Shown piece by piece: positions 24,509-32,713 of a stretch of 64,000 bases of DNA. The first letter of the stretch is position 1. Every line of letters begins with the position of its first letter. Under the pieces are notes generated by a model. It had not been told where the DNA came from. It worked only from the letters and a program-made list of their open reading frames with translations, and did no database searches. Source of the DNA: Bacteroidota bacterium. Lineage in GTDB: Bacteria > Bacteroidota > Bacteroidia > 2-12-FULL-35-15. Both the position numbers and the translations under genes were made by a program. The stretch is from the NCBI GenBank assembly GCA_947479085.1, contig CANJYB010000004.1:1-64000 (forward strand), in the 5' to 3' direction.

Positions 24509-25570
24509 TTACATGTATACCGGGCACACTCTTTTTTTGGCCACAAACGGTACAATTTTTTTGAAGATGTAAATAATGGAAATTTCAAATCCTCCCCGAT
24601 GGTTGGTGGCTGCAATTAGTTTAGAAGTATTGATATCGTAACTTACTCCTACGTTAAAATTCATATAATCCATGCCTGCAGCAATAATAAAAGCATCCTT
24701 AACCCGATAAAAGGCACCAAGTGAAATGGCGGTGGACATGCCATTTACAGGGGTAAGATAATATTTGCCAAAAGCACCGACCACCGTTTCATTATACTTG
24801 CCCTGATGCTGGTAGAGCAGGGTTGGGATAACATCAATATTTTCTGAAACAGGAAATTCGGCCAATCCGCTGATGGCAGTTTTCATATTTAACCTGTCGG
24901 TGCTGTTGCTATAAAACTTTTGTTTAGGCTGAGTTAAATGTAATACCGAAAGTCCGATATTTATTTTCATCCGTTGATTCTTACGATATAAATAAGCAAG
25001 TCCTCCACCCATATCAAAATAGGTGATTCGTGTATTGGTAAAATTTTCTCCACTCGGTAATGCAGCATTGTAGCTATCTCCATCGTATTGATTATCGAAG
25101 GTAAGTGCAGAAGCATTAAAACTTTTGGTAGTTACTCCGGGTTGTAACCCTACGGAAATAAAGTGAGTGGAATCTTTATTTAGTTTTTTAATAAATGATG
25201 CAGACAAATAAACCTGGGTGGTGCTTAAATGTGAAGTTCCCGAATTATCATTGTTTACAAGCAATCCGAGGGCAGGAGTGCCGGCAGTAAAATTTGTTTT
25301 TAATCTCGTATCTGTCGAAAAGGAAAATGTTTTATAAGGAACAGGCACGGCAGCCCATTGGCTGCGGTAGTTCCCGACAAACCGCCAGTCACCGTTAAAC
25401 AAACCAGTCTGAGCAGGGTTCAGGTTTTGAGGTGATGAGTTGAATTGGGAGAAGTGAATGTCTTGGGAGAATGAACAAGTATTAGTAAAAAATATTATCA
25501 CTAAGGCACTGAGAACACTAAGGTTCACGAAGCGGTACTTAATAGCAGTATTTATTTTTTTAGACTTCAT
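24509..25570 (-). CDS. PorP/SprF-family type IX secretion outer-membrane protein
   Basis: A beta-barrel partner for secretion or anchoring of gliding-motility-type adhesins, 353 aa. The family signature follows the signal peptide: DIHFSQFNSSPQNLNPAQTG, then FNGDWRFVGNYRSQW, with repeated aromatic beta-strands to the end. It lies 53 bases downstream of the large adhesin gene, the usual SprF arrangement. The hydrophobic core of its signal peptide (FVNLSVLSALVII) is encoded by a copy of a dispersed CACTAAG-type repeat. An inverted partner of that repeat lies just upstream of the ATG, which is unusual. Confidence 0.9.
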   Translation of the reverse strand: MKSKKINTAIKYRFVNLSVLSALVIIFFTNTCSFSQDIHFSQFNSSPQNLNPAQTGLFNGDWRFVGNYRSQWAAVPVPYKTFSFSTDTRLKTNFTAGTPALGLLVNNDNSGTSHLSTTQVYLSASFIKKLNKDSTHFISVGLQPGVTTKSFNASALTFDNQYDGDSYNAALPSGENFTNTRITYFDMGGGLAYLYRKNQRMKINIGLSVLHLTQPKQKFYSNSTDRLNMKTAISGLAEFPVSENIDVIPTLLYQHQGKYNETVVGAFGKYYLTPVNGMSTAISLGAFYRVKDAFIIAAGMDYMNFNVGVSYDINTSKLIAATNHRGGFEISIIYIFKKIVPFVAKKRVCPVYM

Positions 25571-25617
25571 TCTTGTTTTTGTTTGTTTTTCTATGTGTTC
25601 TTAGTGTCTTAGTGGTG
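25497..25617. repeat. Inverted CACTAAG/CTTAGTG repeat spanning the PorP/SprF start
   Basis: CACTAAGGCACTGAGAACAC begins at 25499, inside the signal peptide. GTGTTCTTAGTGTCTTAGTG, nearly its reverse complement, lies at about 25595-25614 in the intergenic gap. The start codon 25570 is in the loop. The same repeat family forms 49876-49948. Confidence 0.75.
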
Positions 25618-25623
25618 AAAAAC

Positions 25624-28600
25624 TTATCGTATTAACGAAACATTTCCTTTCTTTTTCATTTCTTCCCCACTGTAACATTTGGCAGTTAAGTACCATGCAA
25701 AAACATCCTGATTGGCTGGCTTGCCTTTATATATGCCATCCCATCCTTTTTTTAAATCATTAGTTTCAAAAACCAGTTCGCCCCATCTGTCATAAACTGC
25801 AAAATAAAGTTCGGCAATACTAATACTCCTTACAAACAAAATATCATTTTGTCCATCACCGTTTGGTGTAAACGTATTGGGCACAAAGGCATCATTCAGG
25901 GTGCATTTCATTGATAAAACATAAATAGTAATTGTTACTGATTTAGGACAACCCGAAGAGTCTACAATGGTAACGGTGTAAGTAGTGTTTTCGGTCGGTG
26001 TGGCAGTTGGATTAAAAGAACTTGTGCTTGAGAGTCCTGTTGATGGCGTCCAGAGAATGGTTAAAGTAGTATCAGTAAAGGCATGTAAAATTGTAGAACT
26101 TCCCTGGAAAATAGTATCGTTATCAGCCGATACCGAAAGCGGAAAAGCAGCAGGAGTATATACCGAAACAGTTGTAGATAATGATGTTGTGCAGGTATCG
26201 CCTTCAGTGGTTAGCGAGGTAATGCTTACAGTATAAGTAGTGGTAGTAGCCGGGCTTGCAATTGGATTGGAAACATTAGAGTTGCTAAGCCCTGCCGAAG
26301 GAGACCAACTGTAAGAAAAACCACCTGTTGCATTTAATTGCGTGGAAAGCCCTGTGCAGATTGAAGTATTCGGATTAACACTAACAATGGGAGTTGCCAG
26401 ATCGAGTTGAATAATGGTAGTATCCTTACACCCAAGAGCATTTTGCGCAATAAGCTGAACATCGTACAAACCCCCAGAAGGGTAAATGTGTGAAGGGTTT
26501 TGAAGACCAGAGGTTGCTCCGTTATCATCAAAATTCCAAAGCCAGGAAATGGGACCGGTATAAGATGAATCGATAAAAGAAACACTATCACTGCAAGGAG
26601 TGGTAGTGAAATCGAAATCGGAAATAAAAGGTGGAAACACAGTAATATTAACAACAGCAGTATCTGCAGCATGGCAATTACTATTGTTTACAAACAAGGT
26701 AACGGCATAATTTCCCGGGGTAACGTAAGTAATAGTGGGGTTATAAATGACAGAAGAAGTATCTCCATTACCAAAGTTCCATAAATAACTTTGCCAGGAA
26801 GTACTGAAATTACTGAATGTTACGGTATAGGGAGAACAACCGCTGACACTGCTGCTGGTAAAAGATGCTGCTACCGGTGGAACCTGGAAATCAAATTTAA
26901 AAGTTCCGTTGTTGCAATTATTGTTTTGAATGTTCATGTTTATCCCTGTAGGATATGGATTATTGGCATCATAAGGAATATAATTCGGAGACGTATAAGG
27001 CCAGGAGCCGGGAGTAACAGGGAAATCATCGTGTCCGCCACAGCCTGCACACACTGATTGATATACAATGCCTTTTTTATCAAAGCGCGATGTTCCACCA
27101 TCTACATGTTCCTGACTTTGTCCTCCACCAAAGTACGTGGCATAAAATAGAGAAGTAGCATTGGATGTGAGAACAAATAAATAAAAATTAAAACCATCGG
27201 TATTAGTCTGATAAGCTCCCGCTGTAATGGGCATTCCGTTGGTGGGGACACCGGTAACAATATTTCCACCCCAACCGCTAACATAAATATTTTCGCAATC
27301 GTCAACAAGAAAAGCAGCAGGAGAAATGTTAGGAGTTCCATTTCCATTCCCGAAAACGGTTGAAAAAATAATTGTACTGAGAGCAGGGTTTAATTTTTGT
27401 ATAAACTGCCCGCTGTTTGCATTGCTGTAAACACCTGCTGTAACAGGCATTGCGCCCATTGATTGACCAACCAAATAAACGTTGGAATTCTGGTCGAGCT
27501 GAACAAAATAACTTTGGTCATATAGGCTGGTACCAATGAAAGAGGAATTTAAAATGGCAATTCCATTTTTATGTATTTTAGTGATGTACCCGTCTGCTAT
27601 ACCACCATTATAGGAGGTGTGCAAAGCACCTGGTGTTGAGGGGAAATCAGCACTACGTGTTCCTCCGGTAACATATACGTTGAGCGAGTCGTCCAATGCA
27701 AGCGCGTATCCTGCATCCATGTTAGTACCGCCCAGAAAGGTGCTCCATATCAACTGAGTTAAAAGCGGGTTCATTTTAAACACCACGGCATCTTGTATTC
27801 CACCTATAGTGTTATCAAAACCATTCACAATTGGAAAATCGGCAGAGCGCGAAGAACTTGCTATATATACATTTCCTGTGGCATCCACGTTTATCTCGCC
27901 CCGGTATTGGTCACCATAATTATATTGAAGGAAATTCAAATCATCATTCACTCCGTCATTCTGAGTTCCCCCAATATATGTGCAGGCAAGTAATGCAGAG
28001 CCGCTTGGGTTTAGTTTTGCTAAATAAATATCTGTGCCATTATTATATGTCGTTCCGTTTTGAACAAAATTGAGAAAGGTTCCACCATTAAAGGAAGTGT
28101 CGTAAGCGGTTGCAGTTACAGGAAAATCAGAGGAGCCGGTGGCTCCGTATAAAAACAAATTATCCTGTGCGTCCACGATTAAACTGGTGACTATCTCTGT
28201 GCCCGATGCTCCTCCAAGGTAGGTAGAGTAATGCAAAAACGTTCCTGATGAATCGTATTTGGTTATCACCACATCCGTTCTTCCATTGGCGACTACCCCA
28301 TTGTAGGTTACATCATAAGCACCCGTGGTGGTCGGAAAACCAATATCAAAACAAGTTCCACCTGAATACAGATTTCCGTTGTCATCATAGGTGGCAGTCA
28401 TTCCGAAATTGTCGGCAAGCGAACCCGAAGAGCAGGCAAATACAAGAATGGGGTCAATTATTAATTCTACATTTTTATTATATCCATCGGGAAAATGGAA
28501 ATGTACTTTGTTGTGTTCCAAAATAAATTCGCATTTTACTATAACCCGTTTCCCTTCTATCAATTGAAAAGCAAAGGGCCGCTCTTCCTGCATTTCATTA

Positions 28601-29205
28601 ACTGAAGTCTTTAATTTTAATACTCCATTTTGCAGAGAAATAGTATCCAACCCTTCATAAAGCAATTGAATATTATTGGCGTTTGCCAATGGAGCAACGA
28701 TGAAATTATATTTTATACTATTCTCCAAACCCTCTATCTGCATATCAATGCCGGGGTATAAGTTTTTGTAATTTACTTCCCTGAAGTTTTTTACATTGCC
28801 TGCCCATTTGCTTTTATTGTTTCCAATAAAATAATTGCTGTAATCATGGGTCATCTTTTTTGTAGAGGTGGTAACCGATTTAAGAGCATTAACAAAAGTC
28901 ATTCGAAAAGCATGTGAACGAATTTCATTGCTTTTGGAAGAAGAATTTTTTTTAGGATTCTGTATGTGATTCTGCCGCAGGGTTTCTTTATCATAGAAAT
29001 TATAGGTAAAACAATTTTTCTGCAGAAATAAAACACCACCATCTAACTGGGCACGGTAAAGTACTTTTCTATCCCATTGATTTTTATTCTCTGTAAACTT
29101 TACAGCAGTTTCATTATGCGCACTTTTAACACCCTGTGCATATCCTGTATTAACAAGGGAAATGAAGATAAGAAGAAAGAATAAATTTTTGTAAGTCAGC
29201 TTCAT
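25624..29205 (-). CDS. Giant adhesin: SBBP repeats, PKD domains, gliding-motility C-terminal domain
   Basis: A 1193-aa secreted cell-surface protein. Residues 1-23 are a signal peptide. Residues ~30-240 are the conserved N-terminal domain of such adhesins (FTENKNQWDRKVLYRAQLDG, KNFREVNYKNLYPGIDMQI). SBBP repeats with YLGGASGTEIVTSLIVDAQD and similar phrases occupy ~255-700. Two PKD domains follow (YLWNFGNGDTSS, WLWNFDDNGATSG), then Ig-like repeats. The C-terminus (FVPNTFTPNGDGQNDILFV, VYDRWGELVF) is the gliding-motility-associated type B sorting domain. Such cargo normally needs the adjacent PorP/SprF. A role in adhesion or gliding is inferred. Confidence 0.92.
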   Translation of the reverse strand: MKLTYKNLFFLLIFISLVNTGYAQGVKSAHNETAVKFTENKNQWDRKVLYRAQLDGGVLFLQKNCFTYNFYDKETLRQNHIQNPKKNSSSKSNEIRSHAFRMTFVNALKSVTTSTKKMTHDYSNYFIGNNKSKWAGNVKNFREVNYKNLYPGIDMQIEGLENSIKYNFIVAPLANANNIQLLYEGLDTISLQNGVLKLKTSVNEMQEERPFAFQLIEGKRVIVKCEFILEHNKVHFHFPDGYNKNVELIIDPILVFACSSGSLADNFGMTATYDDNGNLYSGGTCFDIGFPTTTGAYDVTYNGVVANGRTDVVITKYDSSGTFLHYSTYLGGASGTEIVTSLIVDAQDNLFLYGATGSSDFPVTATAYDTSFNGGTFLNFVQNGTTYNNGTDIYLAKLNPSGSALLACTYIGGTQNDGVNDDLNFLQYNYGDQYRGEINVDATGNVYIASSSRSADFPIVNGFDNTIGGIQDAVVFKMNPLLTQLIWSTFLGGTNMDAGYALALDDSLNVYVTGGTRSADFPSTPGALHTSYNGGIADGYITKIHKNGIAILNSSFIGTSLYDQSYFVQLDQNSNVYLVGQSMGAMPVTAGVYSNANSGQFIQKLNPALSTIIFSTVFGNGNGTPNISPAAFLVDDCENIYVSGWGGNIVTGVPTNGMPITAGAYQTNTDGFNFYLFVLTSNATSLFYATYFGGGQSQEHVDGGTSRFDKKGIVYQSVCAGCGGHDDFPVTPGSWPYTSPNYIPYDANNPYPTGINMNIQNNNCNNGTFKFDFQVPPVAASFTSSSVSGCSPYTVTFSNFSTSWQSYLWNFGNGDTSSVIYNPTITYVTPGNYAVTLFVNNSNCHAADTAVVNITVFPPFISDFDFTTTPCSDSVSFIDSSYTGPISWLWNFDDNGATSGLQNPSHIYPSGGLYDVQLIAQNALGCKDTTIIQLDLATPIVSVNPNTSICTGLSTQLNATGGFSYSWSPSAGLSNSNVSNPIASPATTTTYTVSITSLTTEGDTCTTSLSTTVSVYTPAAFPLSVSADNDTIFQGSSTILHAFTDTTLTILWTPSTGLSSTSSFNPTATPTENTTYTVTIVDSSGCPKSVTITIYVLSMKCTLNDAFVPNTFTPNGDGQNDILFVRSISIAELYFAVYDRWGELVFETNDLKKGWDGIYKGKPANQDVFAWYLTAKCYSGEEMKKKGNVSLIR

Positions 29206-29233
29206 TATGGACTGTTGGTTTCTTAACAGTATT

Positions 29234-29265
29234 CAAAAATAGTTTATTTATTTATAAAAACCAAA
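29234..29265 (-). promoter_or_regulatory. Full -33/-7 promoter of the adhesin-PorP/SprF operon
   Basis: Reading the minus strand, TTTG (29265-29262), a 20-base spacer and TATTTTTG (29241-29234) match the Bacteroidota TTTG / TAnnTTTG promoter, 28 bases before ATG 29205. It is the best two-box promoter I found here. Confidence 0.6.
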
Positions 29266-29271
29266 GTATTC

Positions 29272-29480
29272 ATATAGAAGATAAAAAAACTGTAACTAAT
29301 TTATCCGCAAGTTACTCTTCTTCTTCTTGCACTTATACTAATTTGCTTGAGATTACTTTGTATGATGGTTCAATAGTAACAACAAAATATTATTATAAAA
29401 AGGTTAAGGGATTGGTTTATAGCATCAGTCCTGGGGTAGCACCTTCGGAATACGAAGCAAAAGCAGCAACATTGTATTAA
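29272..29480 (+). pseudogene. Orphan C-terminal coding fragment
   Basis: The frame ending TAA at 29480 is open for about 135 codons but has no ATG, GTG or TTG at a sensible place, and its 5' part runs through the promoter and start of the divergent adhesin gene. The last ~65 codons read like protein (VTNLSASYSSSSCTYTNLLE, then LYDGSIVTTKYYYKKVKGL and APSEYEAKAATLY) and are followed by a terminator. It is probably the 3' remnant of a gene whose 5' part was lost. The family is not recognised. Alternatively it is chance. Confidence 0.4.
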
Positions 29481-29496
29481 AATAGGTTTTAAAAAT

Positions 29497-29533
29497 AAAA
29501 AAGCCCGGTTAATTTAATTAACCGGGCTTTTTT
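29497..29533. terminator. Bidirectional terminator
   Basis: AAAAAAGCCCGGTTAA (29497-29512) pairs with TTAACCGGGCTTTTTT (29518-29533). It serves pdxA on the minus strand and would also end the plus-strand remnant. Confidence 0.92.
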
Positions 29534-29536
29534 GTT

Positions 29537-30592
29537 TTATCGTTCTCTCTTTATAAAACCTATCTTTAAAGGATTGGCAGAATTTTCTTTGTTTCCTTTT
29601 CGCGTTCTGTAAATATCTATGGCGGTGTAAATAGCTTTTCGAAACGACTCTTCGGATGCTTTGTTTTTTCCGGCAATGTCGTACGCTGTGCCATGGTCGG
29701 GCGAAGTGCGAACTACTGGAAGACCTGCTGTGAAGTTTACTCCCGAATTAAATGAAATGGTTTTAAAAGGAATTAACCCCTGGTCATGATACATGGCAAG
29801 TACTGCATCAAATTTTTTGTAGGTTTCGTTTCCAAAAAAACCATCTGCAGGATAAGGACCAAAGGCCATTATTCCTTCTGCTCTTGCTTTATTAATAGCA
29901 GGAATGATGCAATTTTTTTCTTCATCGCCTATTACTCCATTATCTCCTGCATGTGGATTAAGTCCTAAAACCGCAATCTTAGGCTTCTGAATATTAAAGT
30001 CTTTTTCCAATGATTTATGCAGTGCGGTTAATTTACTCCCTATTTTCTCAGGAGTCAATGCAGCAGCCACCTGGGTAACCGGAATATGACCTGTAACTAC
30101 GGCTACCTTTAAAGTATCGCTTACCAGCAGCATCAAACTGTTTCCATCTCCAAATTTACTTTCAAGGTATTCTGTATGACCGGGAAAATTAAAGTCAGGA
30201 GATTGAATATTTTCTTTATTGATAGGGGCAGTAACCAATACATCTACTTTTCCTTCTGCCAAAGCAAAGGCGGCAGCTTCCAATGATTTCAAGGCATACT
30301 TCCCGCCATCAGCAGTTTGTTTACCCAGTTCAATATTTACATCTTCTTCGTAAACATTTATCAGGTTCGCGCGTTTACTATTTGCTTCCGATGCATCTTT
30401 TATCTGATTGAAACTAAAATCTTCAATGTTTAATGCTTTGCGATGAAAGGAAGCAGTTTTGTTAGAACCAAAAACAATGGGTGTGCATATTTCAAATATA
30501 GTGGGGTCGAGCATGGATTTGATGATTACTTCCAACCCTATTCCATTAATATCACCTTGCGATATTCCAACAATTACTTTTTCGTCTGACAT
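29537..30592 (-). CDS. pdxA: 4-hydroxythreonine-4-phosphate dehydrogenase PdxA
   Basis: NAD-dependent oxidation of 4-phosphohydroxy-L-threonine in the DXP-dependent route to pyridoxal phosphate. It is 351 aa. Key blocks are VGISQGDINGIGLEVIIK, VTAPINKENI, FPGHTEYLE, GLNPHAGDNGVIGDEE, AMYHDQGLIPFKTISFN and TSPDHGTAYDIAGK, the last containing metal-binding histidines. It is a single gene with its own terminator and is divergent from mqnC. Confidence 0.95.
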   Translation of the reverse strand: MSDEKVIVGISQGDINGIGLEVIIKSMLDPTIFEICTPIVFGSNKTASFHRKALNIEDFSFNQIKDASEANSKRANLINVYEEDVNIELGKQTADGGKYALKSLEAAAFALAEGKVDVLVTAPINKENIQSPDFNFPGHTEYLESKFGDGNSLMLLVSDTLKVAVVTGHIPVTQVAAALTPEKIGSKLTALHKSLEKDFNIQKPKIAVLGLNPHAGDNGVIGDEEKNCIIPAINKARAEGIMAFGPYPADGFFGNETYKKFDAVLAMYHDQGLIPFKTISFNSGVNFTAGLPVVRTSPDHGTAYDIAGKNKASEESFRKAIYTAIDIYRTRKGNKENSANPLKIGFIKRER

Positions 30593-30669
30593 AAATTTTA
30601 TCTCTCTAATAAGGGATGTTAGTTACTAATATCGAATATAGTTTGTACCTTTAAGTAAATAATTATATT

Positions 30670-30677
30670 TACTTTTG
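30670..30677 (+). promoter_or_regulatory. -7 promoter element for mqnC
   Basis: TACTTTTG, matching TAnnTTTG, 56 bases before ATG 30734. Confidence 0.4.
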
Positions 30678-30733
30678 AGGAAGTAAAAGTAGTAAATAAG
30701 TTGATTGACTAATAAAGGATTGAATTAATAACC

Positions 30734-31858
30734 ATGAACAAAGAAGATTTATTAAAAAGGGCATTAAATTTTGAGTTTTTATCTTTAGAAGAAGGAGTTT
30801 ATTTATTTAAAAATGCACCTACGGCAGAGTTGATGTTTGTCGCCAATGAATTACGAAAAATTCAGAAACCGGATGGGAAGGTAACCTGGCAGATAGACCG
30901 TAACGTAAACACTACCAATGTATGTATAGCCAATTGCAAGTTCTGCAATTTTTATCGTATCCCCGGTCATGCCGAGGCTTACATTACTGATATAGCAACG
31001 TATAAACAAAAAATAGAAGAAACTTTTCATTACGGAGGCGACCAGTTATTATTGCAGGGAGGGCATCATCCGGGTTTAGGATTAAAATTTTATGTAGATT
31101 TATTTAAAGAATTAAAAAGCCTTTATCCGAACTTACGACTGCATACCCTTGGGCCACCGGAAGTAGCGCACATTACCAAACTCGAAAAAAGCACCCATAT
31201 GGAAGTGTTAAGAGCATTAAAAGAAGCCGGAATGGACAGTATGCCGGGTGCAGGCGCAGAAATACTTAATGACAGGGTTCGAAGATTAATTTCGAAAGGA
31301 AAATGCGGAGGTCGCGAATGGCTGGATGTGATGAGGGCCGCCCACCAGTTGGATATTACCACTTCGGCCACCATGATGTTTGGTCATATAGAAACCATTG
31401 AAGAACGATTTGAACACCTGGTGTGGATTCGCGAAGTACAAAGCGAAAAACCGGCAAATGCAAATGGCTTTCTGGCTTTTATCCCATGGCCGTTTCAGGA
31501 TGATGGTACATTATTAAGAAGACATAAAGGAATTAAAAATAATGTAACGGGTGACGAATACATAAGAATGATAGCTATGAGCCGTATTATGTTGCCCAAT
31601 ATTAAAAACATTCAGGCAAGCTGGCTTACCGTTGGAAAAGAAGTGGCAAAGATTTGTCTCCATTCCGGTGCCAATGATTTTGGAAGCATAATGATAGAAG
31701 AAAATGTGGTTTCGGCTGCTGGTGCACCTCATCGTTTTACCGCAAAAGGAATACAGGATGCTATTATAGATGCCGGTTTCGAGCCTCAGTTAAGAACTCA
31801 GAAATACGAATTCCGCGAAATACCAGAAGGCATGGTGGAGCAGGTGATTAATTATTAG
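30734..31858 (+). CDS. mqnC: Cyclic dehypoxanthinyl futalosine synthase (radical SAM)
   Basis: Radical-SAM cyclisation of dehypoxanthinyl futalosine in the futalosine pathway to menaquinone. It is 374 aa. The Fe-S cluster motif CxxxCxxC is in VCIANCKFCNFYRIPGHAEA. Family markers are QLLLQGGHHPGLGLKFYVDL, HTLGPPEVAHITKLE, MDSMPGAGAEIL and the C-terminal GSIMIEENVVSAAGA, which favour MqnC over the related MqnE. It is a single gene here; mqnA, B, D and E are not in the window. The amidohydrolase at 41.3 kb could be a pathway member. Confidence 0.9.
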   Translation: MNKEDLLKRALNFEFLSLEEGVYLFKNAPTAELMFVANELRKIQKPDGKVTWQIDRNVNTTNVCIANCKFCNFYRIPGHAEAYITDIATYKQKIEETFHYGGDQLLLQGGHHPGLGLKFYVDLFKELKSLYPNLRLHTLGPPEVAHITKLEKSTHMEVLRALKEAGMDSMPGAGAEILNDRVRRLISKGKCGGREWLDVMRAAHQLDITTSATMMFGHIETIEERFEHLVWIREVQSEKPANANGFLAFIPWPFQDDGTLLRRHKGIKNNVTGDEYIRMIAMSRIMLPNIKNIQASWLTVGKEVAKICLHSGANDFGSIMIEENVVSAAGAPHRFTAKGIQDAIIDAGFEPQLRTQKYEFREIPEGMVEQVINY

Positions 31859-31916
31859 TTGATAGGTTTGTTAGTCGTTGGCAGGAAAGAGTTTACAAAA
31901 TCTGAAGGATTAATGT

Positions 31917-32336
31917 TTATTCTTTGAAAACAACCAGCCAATTATTTTGTTCAAGTTCTTCCTTACTCAAACTTATTTCTTTTATCCATAATTTATTTTG
32001 AAGAAGGCTATCAATACTAGAATATTTTTTTAAGATTTCATTATCAAAAAAATAAAAGTTAAGTTTTTTATTATAACTGTGCGTAAGCCTGTGATCCCAT
32101 TTTTCTTTACTCCATATTGATTGCACAGAATCAGGTTTAATTTCTTTCACATAATAAGTTTTATCTTCGAAGTCAATAAACGATGGAACAGAATCGTAGG
32201 AAAATCTCATTATAATAGCTTTAGTGCTTTCATTTTTAATTTGAAGACGATAATCCCACCCAGATTCATAACCACATTTACAACCTGATAAAAAGAAAAA
32301 TAGCAATAATAGATTGGAAGAAGTTCCTTTTTTCAT
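31917..32336 (-). CDS. Hypothetical lipoprotein
   Basis: A 139-aa protein with a lipoprotein signal: MKKGTSSNLLLLFFFLSGC, with a lipobox LSGC, giving an acylated N-terminal Cys. The mature part contains a Ser/Lys-rich beta-type region (KNESTKAIIMRFSYDS) and a charged C-terminal half. I do not recognise the family. It is convergent with mqnC. The 41-bp array copy 2 is immediately upstream. Confidence 0.7.
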   Translation of the reverse strand: MKKGTSSNLLLLFFFLSGCKCGYESGWDYRLQIKNESTKAIIMRFSYDSVPSFIDFEDKTYYVKEIKPDSVQSIWSKEKWDHRLTHSYNKKLNFYFFDNEILKKYSSIDSLLQNKLWIKEISLSKEELEQNNWLVVFKE

Positions 32337-32405
32337 TTAGATTCTTTTCAAAGATAATCTTTTTTAAAGAATTGTCTTTTTAAGTAAAAAACGAAAATAC
32401 AGGAA

Positions 32406-32640
32406 AGTTATCCTGAAAGTTATTTACTACCTGCCAGAATTTGGCAGGTTATCCTGAAGATTATTTACTACATGCCGGAATTTGGCAAGGCATCCTGAAG
32501 ATTATTTAGTACCCGCCAGAATTTGGCAAGGCATCCTGAAAGTTATTTACTACCTCGCCAAATTGACGAAGGCATCCGACAGTTGAGCGAATTCCGCCCG
32601 GAATTTAGCAGGTTATGCTAAAACAATATGAACGAGGTTT
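32406..32640. repeat. 41-bp tandem array, copy 2 of the two-locus family
   Basis: ATCCTGA recurs at 32410, 32451, 32492 and 32533, then degenerate as ATCCGAC at 32574 and ATGCTA at 32615, always 41 bases apart. Units read ATCCTGAAGATTATTTASTA then GCCAGAATTTGGCA, clearly the same family as 2540-2785. The array is preceded by the same phrase, GAAAATACAGGAAAG. It fills the gap between typA and the lipoprotein gene. Confidence 0.93.
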
Positions 32641-32647
32641 TCTTTTA

Positions 32648-32684
32648 TAAAAAATCCCCATTCTAATTAAAGAACAGGGATTTT
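32648..32684 (-). terminator. typA terminator
   Basis: AAAATCCC on the minus strand (32684-32677) pairs with GGGATTTT (32658-32651), followed by a continued U-run to 32648. Confidence 0.8.
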
Positions 32685-32713
32685 AAATTTTAATTGTTTC
32701 GAAAAACTAATGA

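Noticed and set aside
25985-28526. Several plus-strand frames of 66-112 codons opposite the large adhesin
   Set aside because: They are antisense shadows of the repetitive, strongly biased coding sequence.
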